Positions 47,713-56,405 of a stretch of DNA of 64,000 nt are shown one piece after another. The DNA is from Bacillus sp. T33-2 (GTDB lineage: Bacteria; Bacillota; Bacilli; Bacillales; Cytobacillaceae). The stretch spans positions 248,001 through 312,000 of the forward strand of contig NZ_PGVB01000002.1 of NCBI RefSeq assembly GCF_002860205.1, given 5' to 3'. Position 1 is the first letter of the stretch. The number at the start of each line of letters is the position of its first letter. Under the pieces are notes generated by a model. The model searched no databases and was not told the DNA's origin. It was given only the letters and a program-made list of their open reading frames with translations. The translations under genes and the position numbers were made by a program.

Positions 47713-48279
47713 ATGAAACCAGTGCTTGTAGAGTTTCCTGAGAGAATTGAAACGGAACGGCTGTACATCAGGCCATGCAGGCCAGGGGATGGAAATGTAG
47801 TGCATGACGCCATCGAAGCCTCGCGGCAAGAGTTATTGAAGTGGCTGCCCTTCGCACAAGTATCACGGCCAGCGGAAGAAGTCGAGGCAGGAATAAGGGA
47901 AGCGTATGCCAAGTTCATTATGCGGGAAGACTTTCGCCTGAACATTTACCGCAAGGATGGCGATGCATTTGTAGGGTCAACAGGGTTGCACAGGATTGAC
48001 TGGGACGTCCGTAAATTCGAGATTGGCTACTGGTGCGATTCCCGTCACCAAAAGAATGGATACATAACCGAAACAGTTGAAACTTTGACCAAATTCGCTT
48101 TCGATCATCTGGCAGCAAACCGGGTAGAAATACGGTGTGACCCTAATAACACCGCCAGCAGAAGAATAGCCGAAAAGCTCGGATTTAACCTCGAGGGCAT
48201 ATTGCGAAACAATTCCCTTACTGCAGATGGAACTGCACTGCGTGACACTTGCATTTTCGCGAAAGTGACTGAGAAGTAA
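47713..48279 (+). CDS. GNAT N-acetyltransferase (RimJ/RimL type)
   Basis: 188 residues. ETERLYIRPCRPGDG start, IGYWCDSRHQKNGYITETVETL acetyl-CoA loop, and VEIRCDPNNTASRRIAEKLGFNLEGILR, the RimJ/RimL-type signature. Likely acetylates a ribosomal protein N-terminus or a small amine; substrate unknown. Plus strand, divergent from spoIIM. Confidence 0.85.
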   Translation: MKPVLVEFPERIETERLYIRPCRPGDGNVVHDAIEASRQELLKWLPFAQVSRPAEEVEAGIREAYAKFIMREDFRLNIYRKDGDAFVGSTGLHRIDWDVRKFEIGYWCDSRHQKNGYITETVETLTKFAFDHLAANRVEIRCDPNNTASRRIAEKLGFNLEGILRNNSLTADGTALRDTCIFAKVTEK

Positions 48280-48411
48280 TTAAATAATCATGAAGGACCC
48301 GACGTAACGAACCACTGATCAGTCACGCCTAGTGCTTTCTTTTATTTATTTTGAGTTTAACAATCATAGGATTCTTGGGAACCTTCTAGTGACCATATAC
48401 GACTCTAATTT

Positions 48412-48446
48412 TGCTGGACATTTCTCTGTCCAGCACCTGATTTTTT
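48412..48446 (+). terminator. Possible terminator after GNAT gene
   Basis: TGCTGGACA / TGTCCAGCA perfect 9-bp stem; the T-run starts about 6 nt after the stem. The rest of the 48280-48553 gap shows nothing clear. Confidence 0.4.
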
Positions 48447-48553
48447 CCATCATCACCTTATGAAGGACATTTCACCGGCCAGAACTTCATACTTCACAAA
48501 TGACAGAAAAGTTAGTAAAATGTTTACAAAGTCTATGTGAAAGGTCGGATTTA

Positions 48554-48986
48554 ATGACACAAACCGTACGTTCGATTCCCCGCCCGCTCGTCAGAGCCAA
48601 TCAATGGTTTATTGTGATTAGTGTTTTATGTACTTGGATTACTGGCATCGTGTGTTTTAGCCATTCCACTTGCTGCAGGCTTAATGGGCCTTATCTTTGG
48701 TTTCAATCCAATTATGAGGGCAGCGAAATCCTTTTTGAAAAAAGATCCATCAGCCTATATTCCGGAAGATTGGGATCAACAGCAGTTTAATCAAGTCATC
48801 GCTGTCGTTTGCCTTACTGGAGGATTGCTGTCTTATGCAACAGGCCACCATATCCTTGGCCATGCTTTTACAGCTATGGTGGCCCTCGCAGCATTTGTTG
48901 CCATTCTGGGTTTTTGCATCGGCTGCTTTATCCGCTTCCAGCTAATTAGATTACGCGCAAAAAGAAAAATGGGAAGCCAGCACTGA
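48554..48986 (+). pseudogene. DUF4395 membrane protein, frameshifted
   Basis: Two frames together give one DUF4395 protein of about 143 residues. Frame one starts ATG 48554 (MTQTVRSIPRPLVRANQWFI... CTWITGIV). After one extra base at about 48653 the second frame continues VLAIPLAAGLMGLIFGFNPI to the stop at 48986. Removing a single T in GTGTGTTTTAG restores the join exactly. Either a recent pseudogene or a sequencing error. About three transmembrane helices. Confidence 0.75.
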
Positions 48987-49010
48987 GGGCTTATGAAAAA
49001 TGAGGAACTT

Positions 49011-49047
49011 AAAAAACGAGGGAATTTCCGGCATGGAAATTCCCTCG
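49011..49047 (-). terminator. Terminator between convergent genes
   Basis: 13-bp stem CGAGGGAATTTCC / GGAAATTCCCTCG with TTTTTT on the minus strand. Confidence 0.85.
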
Positions 49048-49114
49048 CTTAATGAGTTCTTGCTGTCTAGTGGGTCAGCTGTCAGATAATTGCGCATGCA
49101 CTGCCTTTTTAAAT

Positions 49115-49291
49115 CTACATTTTACGCATCATTTCATTAAGGGAATGCAATTCCTGTTCAATTGCGGATAGCCGTTTCTCCAAGGGGGATAGATTCCCTT
49201 GCACGTTCTCCAATTTTTCCAGATTATGTTGCAGCTGTGTATATTCGTCCTTTAACTCTGAAATTCTGTACTCAATATCTTTTTTATTCAT
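49115..49291 (-). CDS. Small coiled-coil protein (SE1832/YqkC-like)
   Basis: 58 residues from ATG 49291 (or 62 from GTG 49303; the Shine-Dalgarno GAAGGGTG touches the GTG, which favours the ATG). Charged heptad pattern IEYRISELKDEYTQLQHNLE...LEKRLSAIEQELHSL, a two-stranded coiled coil. Resembles small SE1832-type Firmicutes proteins; function unknown. Confidence 0.6.
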   Translation of the reverse strand: MNKKDIEYRISELKDEYTQLQHNLEKLENVQGNLSPLEKRLSAIEQELHSLNEMMRKM

Positions 49292-49415
49292 TTCCTGGCT
49301 CACACCCTTCAGTTGCCTAAATAAAGAAGTTCAATAAAAATGTGCATTAAACACCTTGTGTACACACAACAGACACATGAATCGTTTAATTATTGATTTT
49401 TAGTAGAACCGGTGG

Positions 49416-50582
49416 TTATGCGTCTATGATTTTGCCATACTTGCCGCCTCCGCCTGCATGGACGTTCAGCTTTCCTGCACGGGCTTTCATGATCATATCA
49501 GCGATGTATTCAGGCACTGTCTCTTTCAGCGCACTGAATGGAACTTCGTGGAGAACTGCCATTTCCGTTCCAAAGTGGTCAAGGAGCCTATCAAGCATTT
49601 TCGGGCCGAGCCCCGGGATGAATTGAAGCGGGACCTGATGGAAATATGGCGGCCTTGATTCCGGGCCTTTGTCTGCAGTCTTCAGTTCGGTAATGCGGTC
49701 TGCAACACCCTTGATGAATTTAGGGTGGCCACAGGCTGGGCAGGCAGCAGCACCGGCTGCAAATGGCGCAAAGCAACTGGCACATACTGTCCGATGGTAC
49801 TTGCCAAGCAAAGGGTCGAGCCCGTAGTTCGCCGCAACCTTCCTGCCTTCCTCATGTTTCAATGCTTTTTCAAGTTCCAGGAATGAAGGCTGCGCCATCT
49901 CGATTTCCTGGTATTCCCTGGCAATCTTGGCGAGTGAGTGGGCGTCAGAGTTCGTCAAAAAAGAATATTGCTGCAATTCCCCAAGCCGGTCAGCCATTTT
50001 TGTATCCGCGCTCAGGCCCAGTTCAATGGCGTCAATCAGATCAGTATGAAACACTTCAGAAAGAGAGGAACGGACCCCCTTGCCGTAAAGGCTTTTAAAC
50101 GGGGTGAACACATGAGCAGGTATAAATAAGCCTCCCAGCTCCTTTACCTTCTCCTGCAGTTCTTTTCCTGATATGTAAACCCGTTGGGAACTTAAATTGA
50201 TATTCTTCAAATGCCCGGAGAGCCAGGCAGAAAAATCTTTCATCGTTTTAATGAATGGGAAAAAACATAAAACATGGACAGGCCCTAATGTATGTTCATC
50301 ATTGATCTCCAACTCCGAACCCGGAATGATGCTCATCCCGCCGTACATCACGCCTCCATCTGGGTGTTCCTTCAATTCCCCGAGATCCATCAGCTCCTCC
50401 ATCTCCAGCAAAACCTCAGGTGAATGGCAATCAATGATTCCGATCATATCCAGCCCTTTTTTGCCGCGGGCATGTTCAATGATGTTCGAAAAGGTCAAAG
50501 TTTTGGCACCGGTGATTTTCACAGCCCGCCCAGATTTAGTGCGTCCAATATGGATATGGAAGTCGGCAAAGTATTGGTTCAT
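49416..50582 (-). CDS. yqxK: Endonuclease Q-like PHP-domain protein (YqxK)
   Basis: 388 residues. PHP metal motifs YFADFHIHIG (D8, H10, H12) and TNSDAHS, then a four-cysteine zinc ribbon (CASCFAPFAAGAAACPACG) and a C-terminal helix-hairpin-helix (LQFIPGLGPKMLDRLLDHFG). This is the EndoQ layout: an enzyme that nicks 5' of deaminated bases (uracil, hypoxanthine) in DNA, known from archaea and some Bacillus. Located 1 nt after nudF; one operon. Confidence 0.78.
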   Translation of the reverse strand: MNQYFADFHIHIGRTKSGRAVKITGAKTLTFSNIIEHARGKKGLDMIGIIDCHSPEVLLEMEELMDLGELKEHPDGGVMYGGMSIIPGSELEINDEHTLGPVHVLCFFPFIKTMKDFSAWLSGHLKNINLSSQRVYISGKELQEKVKELGGLFIPAHVFTPFKSLYGKGVRSSLSEVFHTDLIDAIELGLSADTKMADRLGELQQYSFLTNSDAHSLAKIAREYQEIEMAQPSFLELEKALKHEEGRKVAANYGLDPLLGKYHRTVCASCFAPFAAGAAACPACGHPKFIKGVADRITELKTADKGPESRPPYFHQVPLQFIPGLGPKMLDRLLDHFGTEMAVLHEVPFSALKETVPEYIADMIMKARAGKLNVHAGGGGKYGKIIDA

Positions 50583-51134
50583 CTACTTTCCCTGTGCCTG
50601 GCGCAGCTGCAGGTACTGGACCGCGTACACAGTCTTTGCATCATGTATCCTCTGTTCCTTCACAAGCTGTAAAGCTTCCTCGATAGTGACCTCGATCAGG
50701 TTCACAAATTCATCTTCATCAAGCCCGGCCGCATTCTCTTTCTTGGAAAGCCCCTTTGCCTCATAAATATGGATGATTTCATCCGTAAACCCCGGTGCTG
50801 TATAAAATGACGTCACCCAGTCAATGCTCCCGCATTCATATCCAGTCTCTTCTTCCATTTCGCGGATCGCGCACATTTCGGGCTTTTCCCCTTTTTCCAG
50901 CTTCCCCGCCGGAATTTCGACAGTCGTCTTCTCCAATGCTTTTCTATATTGTTCAACCATGACTATTTTATTGTCTGCAGTAACGGCGATGACAGCCACT
51001 GCCCCAGGGTGCTTCACAATTTCCCGGCTCGACGTTTTCCCGTTCGGCAGCTCTACTTCGTCCACTTGCACGCTTATCACTCTGCCGGAATAAATATGGT
51101 CGGTTTTTAATGTTTTTTCCTCTAGCGGGTTCAT
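50583..51134 (-). CDS. nudF: ADP-ribose pyrophosphatase NudF
   Basis: 183 residues. Nudix box GKLEKGEKPEMCAIREMEEETGYECG: G-x5-E-x7-R-E-x2-E-E-x-G spacing is met. Hydrolyses ADP-ribose to AMP and ribose-5-phosphate. ATG 51134; divergent from the mciZ homologue. Confidence 0.92.
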   Translation of the reverse strand: MNPLEEKTLKTDHIYSGRVISVQVDEVELPNGKTSSREIVKHPGAVAVIAVTADNKIVMVEQYRKALEKTTVEIPAGKLEKGEKPEMCAIREMEEETGYECGSIDWVTSFYTAPGFTDEIIHIYEAKGLSKKENAAGLDEDEFVNLIEVTIEEALQLVKEQRIHDAKTVYAVQYLQLRQAQGK

Positions 51135-51169
51135 TTGTCCACTCCTGTTCTAATCCGATATTCATTGCT

Positions 51170-51177
51170 CATACATT
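51170..51177 (+). promoter_or_regulatory. SigE -10 of mciZ homologue
   Basis: CATACATT fits CATACAHT exactly, about 30 nt before the GTG start. The -35 is weak. B. subtilis mciZ is SigE-dependent. Confidence 0.55.
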
Positions 51178-51207
51178 TTACCATACTTAACCGAAAGGAG
51201 CAGGGGC

Positions 51208-51387
51208 GTGAAGGTGTATGTTCACGAAAAGGGTATAGTCCTGGCGGGGAAAGCATGGGAGGTAAAACGCAAATTGAAGGAATACAGCAGGGACCATATG
51301 CTCGTCCAGGATTGGGTTACCTCTGTTTCTAACACTCAACCCGTTCGCAAAAGTTGTGGTAAAGCCGCTTCTTTCGCTAAAATATAA
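51208..51387 (+). CDS. mciZ: MciZ homologue, FtsZ inhibitor, extended C-terminus
   Basis: 59 residues from GTG 51208, preceded by AAAGGAG at 7 nt. Residues 1-38 (MKVYVHEKGIVLAGKAWEVK, RKLKEYSRDHMLVQDWVT) align without gaps to the 40-residue B. subtilis MciZ as I recall it, keeping KG-VL-GKAWE, KLKEY-R and V-DW. MciZ is made in the mother cell under SigE and caps FtsZ filaments to block further division. Here about 19 extra residues follow (SNTQPVRKSCGKAASFAKI). It lies between nudF and yqkF. Confidence 0.8.
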   Translation: MKVYVHEKGIVLAGKAWEVKRKLKEYSRDHMLVQDWVTSVSNTQPVRKSCGKAASFAKI

Positions 51388-51415
51388 ACATCATGATGGA
51401 ACGGGAGTGAACCGT

Positions 51416-52330
51416 GTGAAGAAACGGCAACTAGGAAAATCAGATTTATATGTCAGTGAGATGGGGCTTGGCTGCATGTCGCTTGGGACAGTTGAAAAGC
51501 ATGCAAAGCAGGTTGTTGAGGCCGCCCTGGATGAAGGTGTCAATTATTTTGACACGGCTGATTTATATGATTTCGGTGAAAACGAGAAGCTGGTCGGACT
51601 GGCTCTCAAAAGTGTCCGGGACAAGGTCATCATTGCCACAAAAGCCGGCAACCGCTGGAATGAGGCAAGAGACGGGTGGAGCTGGGACCCATCGAAACAA
51701 TATATTAAGGAAGCAGTCAAGCAGAGCCTTAAACGCCTGCACACGGATTATATTGACCTTTACCAGCTGCACGGGGGCACGATTGAGGACCCGATTGAGG
51801 AAACAATTGAAGCATTCGAGGAACTGAAAGAGGAAGGTTATATCCGGCAGTACGGAATTTCCTCAATCAGGCCGAATGTGATCCAGAAATATATCGAAAA
51901 ATCCAATATCGTTTCAGTAATGATGCAGTACAGCATCCTTGACCGCCGGCCCGAGGAAGAAGCACTCCCATTGCTGCATGAACATGGAATCAGCGTAATG
52001 GCAAGGGGGTCAGTTGCAAAAGGTCTGTTAAGCAATCGCATGCTTGAAAAGGCTGAAAAAGGGCAAGGCTTCCTTGATTACACTTATGAAGAATTGAAGG
52101 ATCTGCTTCCTGTCCTGAAAGAGAGGCTGGCTGCGGACAGGCCCCTGAATGAAGTGGCCCTGCAGTATAACCTGGCGAATCCTGCGGTCGCATCCGTTGT
52201 TACAGGGGCAAGCACAGTGGAACAGGTCAGGGAGAACGCCCATGCAGTAAAAGGCAGCACTCTGACCCGGGATGAGGTTGAACTGATTCAATCGATGACA
52301 AAACCGAACCGCTACAAGGAGCACCGCTGA
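51416..52330 (+). CDS. yqkF: Aldo/keto reductase YqkF
   Basis: 304 residues from GTG 51416, 8 nt after GGGAG; the frame upstream of it overlaps mciZ and is rejected. Catalytic tetrad in DTADLYDFG (Asp, Tyr), ATKAGNRW (Lys) and YQLHGG (His); C-terminal NADPH site VTGASTVEQVREN. Substrate unknown. Confidence 0.9.
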   Translation: MKKRQLGKSDLYVSEMGLGCMSLGTVEKHAKQVVEAALDEGVNYFDTADLYDFGENEKLVGLALKSVRDKVIIATKAGNRWNEARDGWSWDPSKQYIKEAVKQSLKRLHTDYIDLYQLHGGTIEDPIEETIEAFEELKEEGYIRQYGISSIRPNVIQKYIEKSNIVSVMMQYSILDRRPEEEALPLLHEHGISVMARGSVAKGLLSNRMLEKAEKGQGFLDYTYEELKDLLPVLKERLAADRPLNEVALQYNLANPAVASVVTGASTVEQVRENAHAVKGSTLTRDEVELIQSMTKPNRYKEHR

Positions 52331-52346
52331 TCTTTCATAAATAAGC

Positions 52347-52373
52347 AGAGCATCCACCACGTGTGGGTGCTCT
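52347..52373 (+). terminator. Terminator after yqkF
   Basis: AGAGCATCCAC / GTGGGTGCTCT 11-bp stem followed by ATTTAT; flanking AAATA/TATTT extends the pairing. Confidence 0.7.
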
Positions 52374-52391
52374 ATTTATAGTGCATTAAAA

Positions 52392-52413
52392 ATGAACCTA
52401 GTTTAAGGTTCAT
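52392..52413. repeat. Inverted repeat ATGAACCT/AGGTTCAT
   Basis: Perfect 8-bp arms with a 6-nt loop, no T-run, between the yqkF terminator and the tandem repeat. Confidence 0.6.
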
Positions 52414-52447
52414 AGCTGCAGACCCATTCTAAATACGCGGATTGGAC

Positions 52448-52543
52448 TTTCGCTTAAATGTGGTCAGTTTTCGCTTAATTCTTAAAAGTTTCGCTTAAAT
52501 ATCGGGTTTATCGCTTAATTAATGTTATTTTTCGCTTAATATT
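52448..52543. repeat. Tandem array of five TTTCGCTTAAW units, 20-21 bp period
   Basis: CGCTTAA begins at 52451, 52472, 52492, 52512 and 52533: spacings 21, 20, 20, 21, i.e. two helical turns each. Units alternate CGCTTAAAT and CGCTTAATT in the first four. The linkers between units are not conserved and no frame is open through the array. It lies between convergent yqkF and the GrpB gene, so it is not an obvious promoter. A degenerate sixth unit (CGAAACTTA) may begin in phase at 52553. Nothing else gene-like is seen from 52374 to 52671. Confidence 0.85.
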
Positions 52544-52671
52544 GATGCCCTCCGAAACTTATTTACATATATTGTGAATTAATTCTGTGTCTTAGGCCAG
52601 CCTACGATAGCTTCTGAATGGTTTCATAAAAAAATATCAGCAACTCTATGAAAATAGCCCCATGGTTTTAG

Positions 52672-53214
52672 TTATTTAATTATTTTTTTCCAGGAAGAGT
52701 TTCGATCAAGTGCCCTTCTCTCCAGTTGCTCAACAATTGGCGCTTTTTCCGCGATGTACGCTTCAATATCGTATGTATAAGCACTGGCGGCCCTCTCTTT
52801 TACTTCCTGATACCTTAAAGCCTCATCTGGATGGGCCCGAAGATAATCCCTGAACGCAAGGTGTCTTACGATTTCCGGGTTCCCGTTTGCATACGCATGT
52901 AAGTGGAAAAGCCGGTTTCCGGCCTCGTCCAATTTATAGAAATAGCGGCGTCCTGGCAATCCGTTTTCACCCTTCCCGACAAAGCCTGTCTTTTCAAGCG
53001 CAGGTGTCGCGAAATCAACCATGCTTATTTCATCTGCCTCAAGGAGAAGATCGATGATTGGCTTCGCACTCAAGCCCGGAACTGAGGTGCTGCCGATATG
53101 ATGGATATCAACGTTATGCGGATAGAAGACATGGTGCAGGAGTTCCGATTCATGCTCAAATAGCCGCACCCATTCATGAGAGTACGGCACCACCTCTACT
53201 TTTCTCCTTGTCAT
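52672..53214 (-). CDS. GrpB/UPF0157 family protein
   Basis: 180 residues. Signature VVPYSHEWVRLFEHE, DIHHIGSTSVPGLSAKPIIDLLL and RHLAFRDYLRAHPDEALRYQEVK; nucleotidyltransferase-like fold of unknown activity. B. subtilis YqkA, near the equivalent position, carries this domain fused to a GNAT domain; here the GrpB part stands alone. Overlaps yqkE by 4 nt. Confidence 0.85.
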   Translation of the reverse strand: MTRRKVEVVPYSHEWVRLFEHESELLHHVFYPHNVDIHHIGSTSVPGLSAKPIIDLLLEADEISMVDFATPALEKTGFVGKGENGLPGRRYFYKLDEAGNRLFHLHAYANGNPEIVRHLAFRDYLRAHPDEALRYQEVKERAASAYTYDIEAYIAEKAPIVEQLERRALDRNSSWKKIIK

Positions 53215-53462
53215 TTGAACTTCTTCCAGTCGAGCCCACTCTCGGATAGCAGCTCCTCGAATGATTTATTTTTCTCTTTTAGCCTTCTTTCTTCTTTTTT
53301 ACGAAATTCCTCTTGCAGTCTTTGCCGTTCTTCATCCTCTTTTAATTTCTGTTTGGCCTCATTCAGCCGGGCCATCACATCCTGGTTTATCATGTCCCCA
53401 AGTGTGACCGGCTTTTCTTCTTTTTTTGCTTGTGTCTGTCTTTTTGCCTGTTTTTTCTTCAT
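53211..53462 (-). CDS. yqkE: YqkE family protein (DUF3886)
   Basis: 83 residues, extremely charged; a long Lys/Glu/Arg helix with KPVTLGDMINQDVMARLNEAKQKLK and the C-terminal FEELLSESGLDWKKFK. Unknown function. Operon with the GrpB gene. Confidence 0.82.
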   Translation of the reverse strand: MKKKQAKRQTQAKKEEKPVTLGDMINQDVMARLNEAKQKLKEDEERQRLQEEFRKKEERRLKEKNKSFEELLSESGLDWKKFK

Positions 53463-53550
53463 ATAATTCCCTCTTTATTATTAATTTAAATAGAATTATA
53501 GCACTACAATACCTCTGTTTGAAATCCTCTGCATGTCCAGCACACGGTGC

Positions 53551-53583
53551 CAAAAACAAAAGAAACGCCCAACAGCAGGCGCT
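53551..53583 (-). terminator. Terminator after scoB
   Basis: AGCGCCTG / TGGGCGTT stem followed by TCTTTTGTTTTTG on the minus strand. Confidence 0.7.
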
Positions 53584-53599
53584 CCTTCTATCAATGAAT

Positions 53600-54268
53600 T
53601 TAATATGCGTCAGTAGCTACAGCTTCATCAACCTGGAGCTCCGGTTCTGTTGAACGGATTACATCATCAACAGTATATCCTTTCGCTACCTCGATGAGCT
53701 TCAAACCGAATGGAGTGACGTCGATTACAGCCCGGTCGGTGATGATCCGGTTCACCACACCCTTTCCGGTGAGCGGCAGGCTGCAGTTTTTCAAAATCTT
53801 CGGATCACCGTTTTTATTGACATGTTCCATAATGACGATGATTTTCTGGGCACCGTGGACAAGATCCATTGCCCCGCCCATCCCTTTAATCATTTTGCCA
53901 GGAATCATCCAGTTTGCCAGATCACCAGATTCGGAAACCTCCATCCCCCCTAGTATGGCGATGTTGACATGGCCGCCCCGGATCATCGCAAATGATTCAG
54001 CACTGTCAAAATAGGCTGCGCCAGGAATAGCGGTGACTGTTTCTTTCCCGGCATTGATCAAATCCGGGTCCACTTCATTTTCTGACGGATAAGGACCGAT
54101 ACCGAGAAGCCCGTTTTCAGACTGGAGGACAACCTGTTTATCACTGGAAATATAATTGGCGACGAGCGTGGGCATCCCGATGCCGAGATTGACATAAAAG
54201 CCGTCCTGGATTTCACGTTCGGCCCGAATGGCGATTTTTTCACGGACATTCCCCTTGTTTTGGATCAT
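53600..54268 (-). CDS. scoB: 3-oxoacid CoA-transferase subunit B
   Basis: 222 residues from ATG 54268. Catalytic glutamate in [27 protein letters not shown] near the start. With ScoA it moves CoA from succinyl-CoA (or acetyl-CoA) to acetoacetate. 20 nt after scoA; operon thiolase-scoA-scoB. Confidence 0.9.
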   Translation of the reverse strand: MIQNKGNVREKIAIRAEREIQDGFYVNLGIGMPTLVANYISSDKQVVLQSENGLLGIGPYPSENEVDPDLINAGKETVTAIPGAAYFDSAESFAMIRGGHVNIAILGGMEVSESGDLANWMIPGKMIKGMGGAMDLVHGAQKIIVIMEHVNKNGDPKILKNCSLPLTGKGVVNRIITDRAVIDVTPFGLKLIEVAKGYTVDDVIRSTEPELQVDEAVATDAY

Positions 54269-54288
54269 GAACCCCTCTCCTTTCATGG

Positions 54289-54978
54289 TCAGCTTGTAAC
54301 GGTGAGCCTTTCAATCCGTTTTTCCTGGACACCCGGGATGATTGAGTGCACATATATACTCGGTGTGTGGATTGCATTTGCGTCCAATTCCCCTGTCTCC
54401 ACCAGATTTTCCACTTCCGCGATCGTAGTTTTTCCGGCTGCGGCGATCATTGGGTTAAAATTCCGCGCCGTTTTATTGTAAACAAGATTTCCCATCCGGT
54501 CGCCCTGCCACGCGCGAACAAGGCTGAAATCGGCGGTCAGGGCCTCTTCAAGCAAGTATTCCTTTCCATTGAAAAACCTTGTTTCTTTTCCTTCTGCGAT
54601 TGGCGTTCCCACTCCGGCCTGTGTATAGAAAGCGGGGATTCCGGCACCCCCGGCCCTGATTTTTTCCGCGAGCGTACCTTGCGGAATGAGTTCCACCTCA
54701 ATCTCACCGGAGAGAACCTGCCTTTCAAACTCTTTATTTTCACCAACATAGGAGCCTACCATTTTACGAATTTGTTTATTTTGCAGGAGAAGGCCGAGCC
54801 CCCAGTCATCGACACCGCAGTTATTCGAAATGACAGTCAAATCCGTCACGCCCTTCTCGACCAGCGCAAGAATCAGGTTCTCCGGTATTCCGCAAAGCCC
54901 GAATCCGCCGACCATGAGAGTTGCCCCGTCATGGATGTCTGCCACTGCTTCCTGAAAAGAAGTGCAAAATTTCTTCAT
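54289..54978 (-). CDS. scoA: 3-oxoacid CoA-transferase subunit A
   Basis: 229 residues from ATG 54978 behind [22 protein letters not shown] CoA-binding motif and [20 protein letters not shown]. Partner of ScoB. An upstream in-frame Met lacks a good Shine-Dalgarno. Confidence 0.9.
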   Translation of the reverse strand: MKKFCTSFQEAVADIHDGATLMVGGFGLCGIPENLILALVEKGVTDLTVISNNCGVDDWGLGLLLQNKQIRKMVGSYVGENKEFERQVLSGEIEVELIPQGTLAEKIRAGGAGIPAFYTQAGVGTPIAEGKETRFFNGKEYLLEEALTADFSLVRAWQGDRMGNLVYNKTARNFNPMIAAAGKTTIAEVENLVETGELDANAIHTPSIYVHSIIPGVQEKRIERLTVTS

Positions 54979-55073
54979 GCAATGACCTCCTTTTATAAAT
55001 GCCTTTTGCATTACTTACTTCCCTGGGTTTGAAACGCTCGCATTGATAGACTTCTAGCCAATCAGCGTTGACG

Positions 55074-56270
55074 TTACGCCAGCTCCACGACTGTCGCTGC
55101 GCCCTGGCCGCCTCCGATACAAAGGGTTGCCAGCCCGGTTTTCGCGTTCCTTCGTTTCATTTCATGGAGCAGTGTCACAAGGATCCTGGCACCGCTAGCA
55201 CCGATTGGATGGCCAAGCGCGATTGCACCGCCGTTCACGTTCAATATTTCTTTATTAAAATTCAGCTCCCTGTCCACAGCAAGCGACTGTGCTGCAAAGG
55301 CCTCATTTGCCTCGATCAGCTCAATCTCTTCCAACGACAATTTCGATTTTTCAAGCGCTTTTTTGACTGCCATTACGGGCCCGATTCCCATAATGCTTGG
55401 GTCTACGCCGGCACTGGCGTTTCCTTTGATGACGGCCAGCGCCTTTATTCCGAGCTCTTCTGCCTTCTGCCTGCCCATGACAATGACTGCGGCAGCCCCG
55501 TCATTGATACCCGAAGCATTCCCGGCCGTTACACTGCCGTCTTTTTTAAAGGCGGCACGCAAACCAGACAGTTTTTCGGCAGTTGTTCCTTTTTTCGGGT
55601 ATTCGTCAGTATCAAATATGATTGGATCCCCTTTCCGCTGTGGAATGCTGACAGGCACAATTTCTTCTCTAAACTTCCCTGCTTCAATCGCTGCAGCGGC
55701 TTTTTCCTGGCTCGCGGCAGCAAACTCATCCTGCTCCTCACGGCTGATTTCAAATTTCGAACATAAATTTTCCGCAGTGATTCCCATATGGTAATCATTA
55801 AAAGCACACCAGAGGCCATCCGAAATCATGCTGTCAACAAGCTTTTGGTCACCCATTTTAAAACCATTCCTGGCATCCCTCAACAAATACGGTGCCTGGC
55901 TCATATTTTCCATTCCACCGGCAACAACGATTTCAGCATCCCCGGCAATGATTGCCTGGACTGCAAGATGCACCGCTTTCAGCCCTGATCCGCACACTTT
56001 ATTAATTGTCATTGCCGGCACACTTTCAGGCAGTCCCGCTTTAATTGCAGCCTGCCTGGCAGGATTTTGCCCGAGACCGGCCTGCAAAACATTCCCCATG
56101 ATTACTTCATCAATTTGGTCAGGTTTTACACCTGCTTTTTCGAGCGCCCCCCTTATGGTGACCGCCCCCAATTCCACAGCCGGAACATCTTTCAAGCTTC
56201 CGTTGAAGCTTCCGATCGCTGTACGGACAGCGCTTACAATTACTGCTTCCGTTTGTGCCACATGCCTCAT
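55074..56270 (-). CDS. Acetyl-CoA acetyltransferase (thiolase)
   Basis: 398 residues from ATG 56270; the exact start among clustered ATG/GTG codons is uncertain. Active-site Cys in [11 protein letters not shown] (about 88), His in [10 protein letters not shown] and second Cys in CIGGGQGAA. Cleaves acetoacetyl-CoA to two acetyl-CoA, or the reverse. First gene of an operon with scoA-scoB and divergent from HMG-CoA lyase, which together complete leucine/ketone-body breakdown. Confidence 0.92.
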   Translation of the reverse strand: MRHVAQTEAVIVSAVRTAIGSFNGSLKDVPAVELGAVTIRGALEKAGVKPDQIDEVIMGNVLQAGLGQNPARQAAIKAGLPESVPAMTINKVCGSGLKAVHLAVQAIIAGDAEIVVAGGMENMSQAPYLLRDARNGFKMGDQKLVDSMISDGLWCAFNDYHMGITAENLCSKFEISREEQDEFAAASQEKAAAAIEAGKFREEIVPVSIPQRKGDPIIFDTDEYPKKGTTAEKLSGLRAAFKKDGSVTAGNASGINDGAAAVIVMGRQKAEELGIKALAVIKGNASAGVDPSIMGIGPVMAVKKALEKSKLSLEEIELIEANEAFAAQSLAVDRELNFNKEILNVNGGAIALGHPIGASGARILVTLLHEMKRRNAKTGLATLCIGGGQGAATVVELA

Positions 56271-56349
56271 CCTTTCACCTTTTTTCATATACATATAGTT
56301 CTATTGAAAACAGATAATTCCTTTTATTTTGTCAAAATTTTAATATAAC

Positions 56350-56379
56350 TTGCACTTCTTAAAATATTCCCTCTACAAT
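56350..56379 (+). promoter_or_regulatory. Candidate promoter of HMG-CoA lyase gene
   Basis: TTGCAC (56350-56355), 18-bp spacer, TACAAT (56374-56379), 27 nt before the start codon. Confidence 0.4.
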
Positions 56380-56405
56380 TGAATTATGAAAAAGGAGGGA
56401 AAACT

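Noticed and set aside
52448-52543. CRISPR array
   Set aside because: Units are only about 10 bp with 10-bp linkers, far too short for repeats and spacers; no cas genes.
52448-52543. Repeat protein coded by the tandem array
   Set aside because: Periods of 20 and 21 bp break any frame, and stops occur in all frames.
54346-55032. 228-codon plus-strand frame over scoA
   Set aside because: Antisense to scoA, whose motifs are intact.
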